Of a stretch of 11,002 nt of DNA, positions 8,191 through 11,002 are shown piece after piece. The first letter of the stretch is position 1, and each line of letters starts with the position of its first letter. Under the pieces are notes generated by a model. It made no database searches. It was not told where the DNA came from and saw nothing but the letters and a program-made list of their open reading frames with translations. The DNA comes from Rodentolepis nana. Lineage: Eukaryota > Platyhelminthes > Cestoda > Cyclophyllidea > Hymenolepididae. The position numbers and the translations under genes are program-made. Location: the NCBI GenBank assembly GCA_900617975.1, contig UZAE01014958.1, positions 1 through 11,002 on the forward strand, in the 5' to 3' direction.

Positions 8191-8898
8191 GCAGTACTGA
8201 ATGGAATACATCAAAATGAATTCATTCGCGTATTTAAAAAATAAAAAATTCTCTTATGGACAAAACTCTGAGCAAGTATCCGTATTTAATTATTCTTAAA
8301 ATTTTGCTAAAATTTGAAAAGAATAGATGCAAACTTGCCTAGTTTCGCATTTGCAATTAATAAACTTTCATTGATTTAGTTATTCAATAGGAGCTGATAA
8401 GAATGTGAATTTGCCTAGTTACTCATTAATCATTCCTATAAATTTGAATATTTATCAATTATCATACCCAAAATTTCTTTCCAGACAATATTTTGAGGTG
8501 CGTTAATCGTCTATGAGGCTCTTGGTAATATCAAAAGGGAAATATAAACAATGTGCAGTTGGTAAATATGTATCGATTATTGCCGACTCGATGTAAGTTC
8601 AAACCTCTAAATAAATTTAATTTCAAAAATAATAAACATGCTAATTTCTAAAATTTATATCTTCCATTTACTTTAACGGTAGCTGCAGAACTAAATTTTA
8701 AGAACGCATTACAAATAATCGATATTTTTAAATACCAATATTTTTATAAAGACCCATAAAATTATACAATGGCTATAGAACAGAAGAAATCACTTCAAAA
8801 GTGACATTTTATATAAGAAATTTAAGATAGAGCAAAAAATATATTAGACTAAAAATTGATCTCTAAATTAATCAAATGTCATTAATCGAATTCCGAAA
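8191..8898. other. Very AT-rich stretch with no supported gene
   Basis: No reading frame or RNA gene is supportable. TTGCCTAGTT occurs twice, near 8336 and 8412, with loosely similar flanks, possibly an old local duplication. Confidence 0.6.
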
Positions 8899-9187
8899 TT
8901 ATATAAATTCAGTGGATAAGATTTCAAAAGCACAGTATTCATTTGATGTTGATATACTTTCCAAATAAATGATTTTCCTTTGGTTATTAATAAAATTTGT
9001 TAAAAAAAAGCCTGAGAAACATGACAATCGTTTTAAATCGACCACCAAGAATTTCATATGCAAATATGGCTCGATTAATACCACCAATAATACCATAATA
9101 ATACTCTACATCTAAGTCGATATTAGAAATAGCATAAACTAATATCTTTATCAAGACACAAATTTGATTTAATAAGTCAACCAATTT
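8899..9187 (-). pseudogene. Possible decayed coding fragment (unidentified)
   Basis: On the minus strand one frame is open from 9184 down to the stop at 8987, and a second frame is open from 9096 to 8899. The two overlap across an 8-base homopolymer at 9002-9009, where a length change would shift one frame into the other. The first frame has no ATG at its start and is bounded upstream by a stop. Its middle (about residues 20-48) reads more like a protein than the window's other open frames, with NIDLDVEYYYG, GGINRAIFAYE and ILGGRFK. I do not recognise a family. Two short open frames in AT-rich DNA can occur by chance, so this is only a candidate fragment, perhaps of a transposable element or another inserted gene. 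Confidence 0.15.
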
Positions 9188-10965
9188 TTAAAATTAATTG
9201 ATGAAAATAATTAATGGAAAACAATAGATTGTGGGAAGCTTGTAAAAGCCTTTGTATTTCAGATTCAAAATTAAATCAGTCTGAATCTAATGCAAAAGGC
9301 AATTAAACTTGATTAATAGCTTTATTGCGGGCAGGTATGTGTGCATCCTCCCTTGGAATTTCATTTTACGGAAAAAGGCAGATAAAATGTCACTAATTGA
9401 CTATTTTGTTTAAACATCAAATGAAAAGGCTTTTTAAATGTAAGAAAATATTGAGTATTAAGATAAAAAACTTTAGGTCACATCTTGTTTATATTCAACT
9501 AAAACATTTGAAATGGTACAATTTATCATTTACTTTCATTTACTAAGGCCCATTTTTTAATTGGATTAGGAATATTAGGTACTTTTAAATTCACTGGAGA
9601 AGCACATCACCGAGTCTCAATAAACGGTTTTATGTTCAGGTAAATTAAAGACCTGCCTTGAGCAATTGTGCCATGAATAGCCCTCTCATCTCTCCTAATT
9701 CAATGTGCTAAACTTGGAAATATCAAATAAGTTCTCACATTTATGTTAAAATCATTATAGTGAAATAGCCAAACAGACAGTTCTTGTTTTAAAATGCCAG
9801 TGAGTAAACATTGAATTTCCTAAAATAGCATTACCAGAGATTTTAGTGGACTAATCTTTCAACGTGTGCTCTTGTATAGGAAACGTCCTTTTAGTACAAC
9901 GTGATTACGAAAATTGAATTAAATAAGGCTCGTTGATAGAATGAATTTACTCTATACTTTTTTGTCCGCTTGTTCTTTAACATTTAATGAACATTTCGGC
10001 AACTCATATTGTTAGTTTTCAACAAATTAAAATGCATATTTTATTGTAACTGTGAAAGGATTGTTTTTATGAGTTTTGTATAAGTTCGAATTTTCTTTTA
10101 AAATCTTTAGATGAAACCAAATCATGAAAAGTTGTCTTTTCTGTTTGAGAAAGCAACTAAGTTGTGTAAATCTTGATAAAAACATTCATAGTTCCATAAT
10201 CCATGTGTTTAATAAACATAGAAATCGGATTATTTCTACACACTTTAATTAAATTATTTAATAAATGAAATAGTTTTAATGGAAGAAATTTTCCACTTGG
10301 ATTTCAGTTATTATGAGTAAAATTTCATCCCATTTCGCATGAGAAGCATTGAGAAATATCTACCCCTATGCTTATTAAATTTTAATGATATGATTTAAAC
10401 AAATTTTCTGGCTTTCAATAGAATAAGTAGCAGTGAAAAGAGGATCGGATTTGGAAACCCGGGCATTTATTGGGAAATACGCAAATCATAATGCAAGCAA
10501 TCTCAAGGTAATTCGAACTCTCTCTCTCTCTTAGCTGCGGTAGGGCTATTTTTGTTCATTCAGGTTATGCCTAATGTATGCAATTGATAACAATGCGTGT
10601 TGTGAGAATAAATTCCACAATATTTATACTCGCTATGCTTCCATGTTATTAAGGTAACTCATTTCGAAAGCTTACCCAAACTATAATATATTTTGCCATC
10701 GAGATTACCGAAGGTAGAAAGAAGTTAATTCGTGCAGTAATACGCTCCGCATATAGTCAAATATCATCTTTTATTTTAATAATAATTTAACAACAGGGAT
10801 ATTTTTATGCTTAGATTACATAATATTGGAAATATTCAGTAATTCGGAACTTTCAGTAGGCTCTTTGAATTAAATTGATTTGATTAAATTAGTGAAGGGT
10901 TCATTTGCAATTTAGTTGGTGACTTTAATTAAAATGAAACGAAAACACTTTGCTTACATAGGATA
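9188..10965. other. AT-rich stretch with no supported gene
   Basis: Every frame is broken by stops. The only simple repeat of note is the CT run at 10518-10531. I found no copy of the dispersed repeat and no structured RNA. It ends at the target-site flank of the inverted LTR. Confidence 0.65.
10518..10531. repeat. (CT)7 microsatellite
   Basis: A perfect 14-base CT dinucleotide run, short but uninterrupted. Confidence 0.8.
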
Positions 10966-11002
10966 TGTAGCGGATTGCTACTTTATTAAAGCCTGACTGA
11001 CT
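10966..11002 (-). mobile_element. End of a second LTR, same family, truncated by window edge
   Basis: Read on the minus strand, these 37 bases match the last 37 bases of the solo LTR (6364-6400) at 33 positions, all differences being substitutions. The match stops exactly at TGTAGCGGATTGC, the reverse complement of the LTR's 3' tip, and unrelated AT-rich DNA follows on the left. The homology boundary therefore coincides with the LTR end set independently by the GACA duplication at the solo LTR. The four bases before it are GATA (10962-10965), the expected target-site duplication. Whether this is another solo LTR or the 3' LTR of a fuller element lies beyond the window. Confidence 0.8.

Overview
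The window looks like non-coding nuclear DNA from a eukaryote. It is strongly AT-rich. All open frames are short; the longest is 85 codons, it has no ATG, and at this base composition a couple of that length are expected by chance. There are microsatellites, dispersed repeats, LTR-retrotransposon remnants and no bacterial-style gene packing. An invertebrate, perhaps an arthropod, fits this texture, but nothing in the sequence fixes the taxon. I see no convincing protein-coding gene, tRNA, rRNA or CRISPR array.

Layout: (1) about 122-510 holds one copy of an unrecognised dispersed repeat. (2) 511-4858 is AT-rich DNA with small hairpins and no supported gene. (3) 4859-4932 is a pair of long G runs around a single N, probably a poorly resolved assembly point. 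(4) About 5022-5500 is a second, diverged copy of the first repeat in the same orientation; three consecutive modules of it have each been duplicated separately. (5) 6095-6404 is the clearest finding: a complete 302-bp solo LTR with TG...CA ends, a central AATAAA signal and a 4-bp target-site duplication (GACA). (6) 6405-10961 is mostly featureless AT-rich DNA with a weak tRNA-like relic near 6847-6928, an (AT)19 microsatellite, a 59-bp inverted repeat, and a possible decayed coding fragment on the minus strand near 8899-9187. (7) The last 37 bases are the end of a second LTR of the same family, in reverse orientation, cut off by the window edge.

There is no set of genes working together here. 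The history that can be read is one of transposable-element insertion, LTR-LTR recombination and local duplication. I looked for a novel functional system and did not find one. The most useful leads are the LTR family, the modular repeat and the fragment near 9.0 kb.
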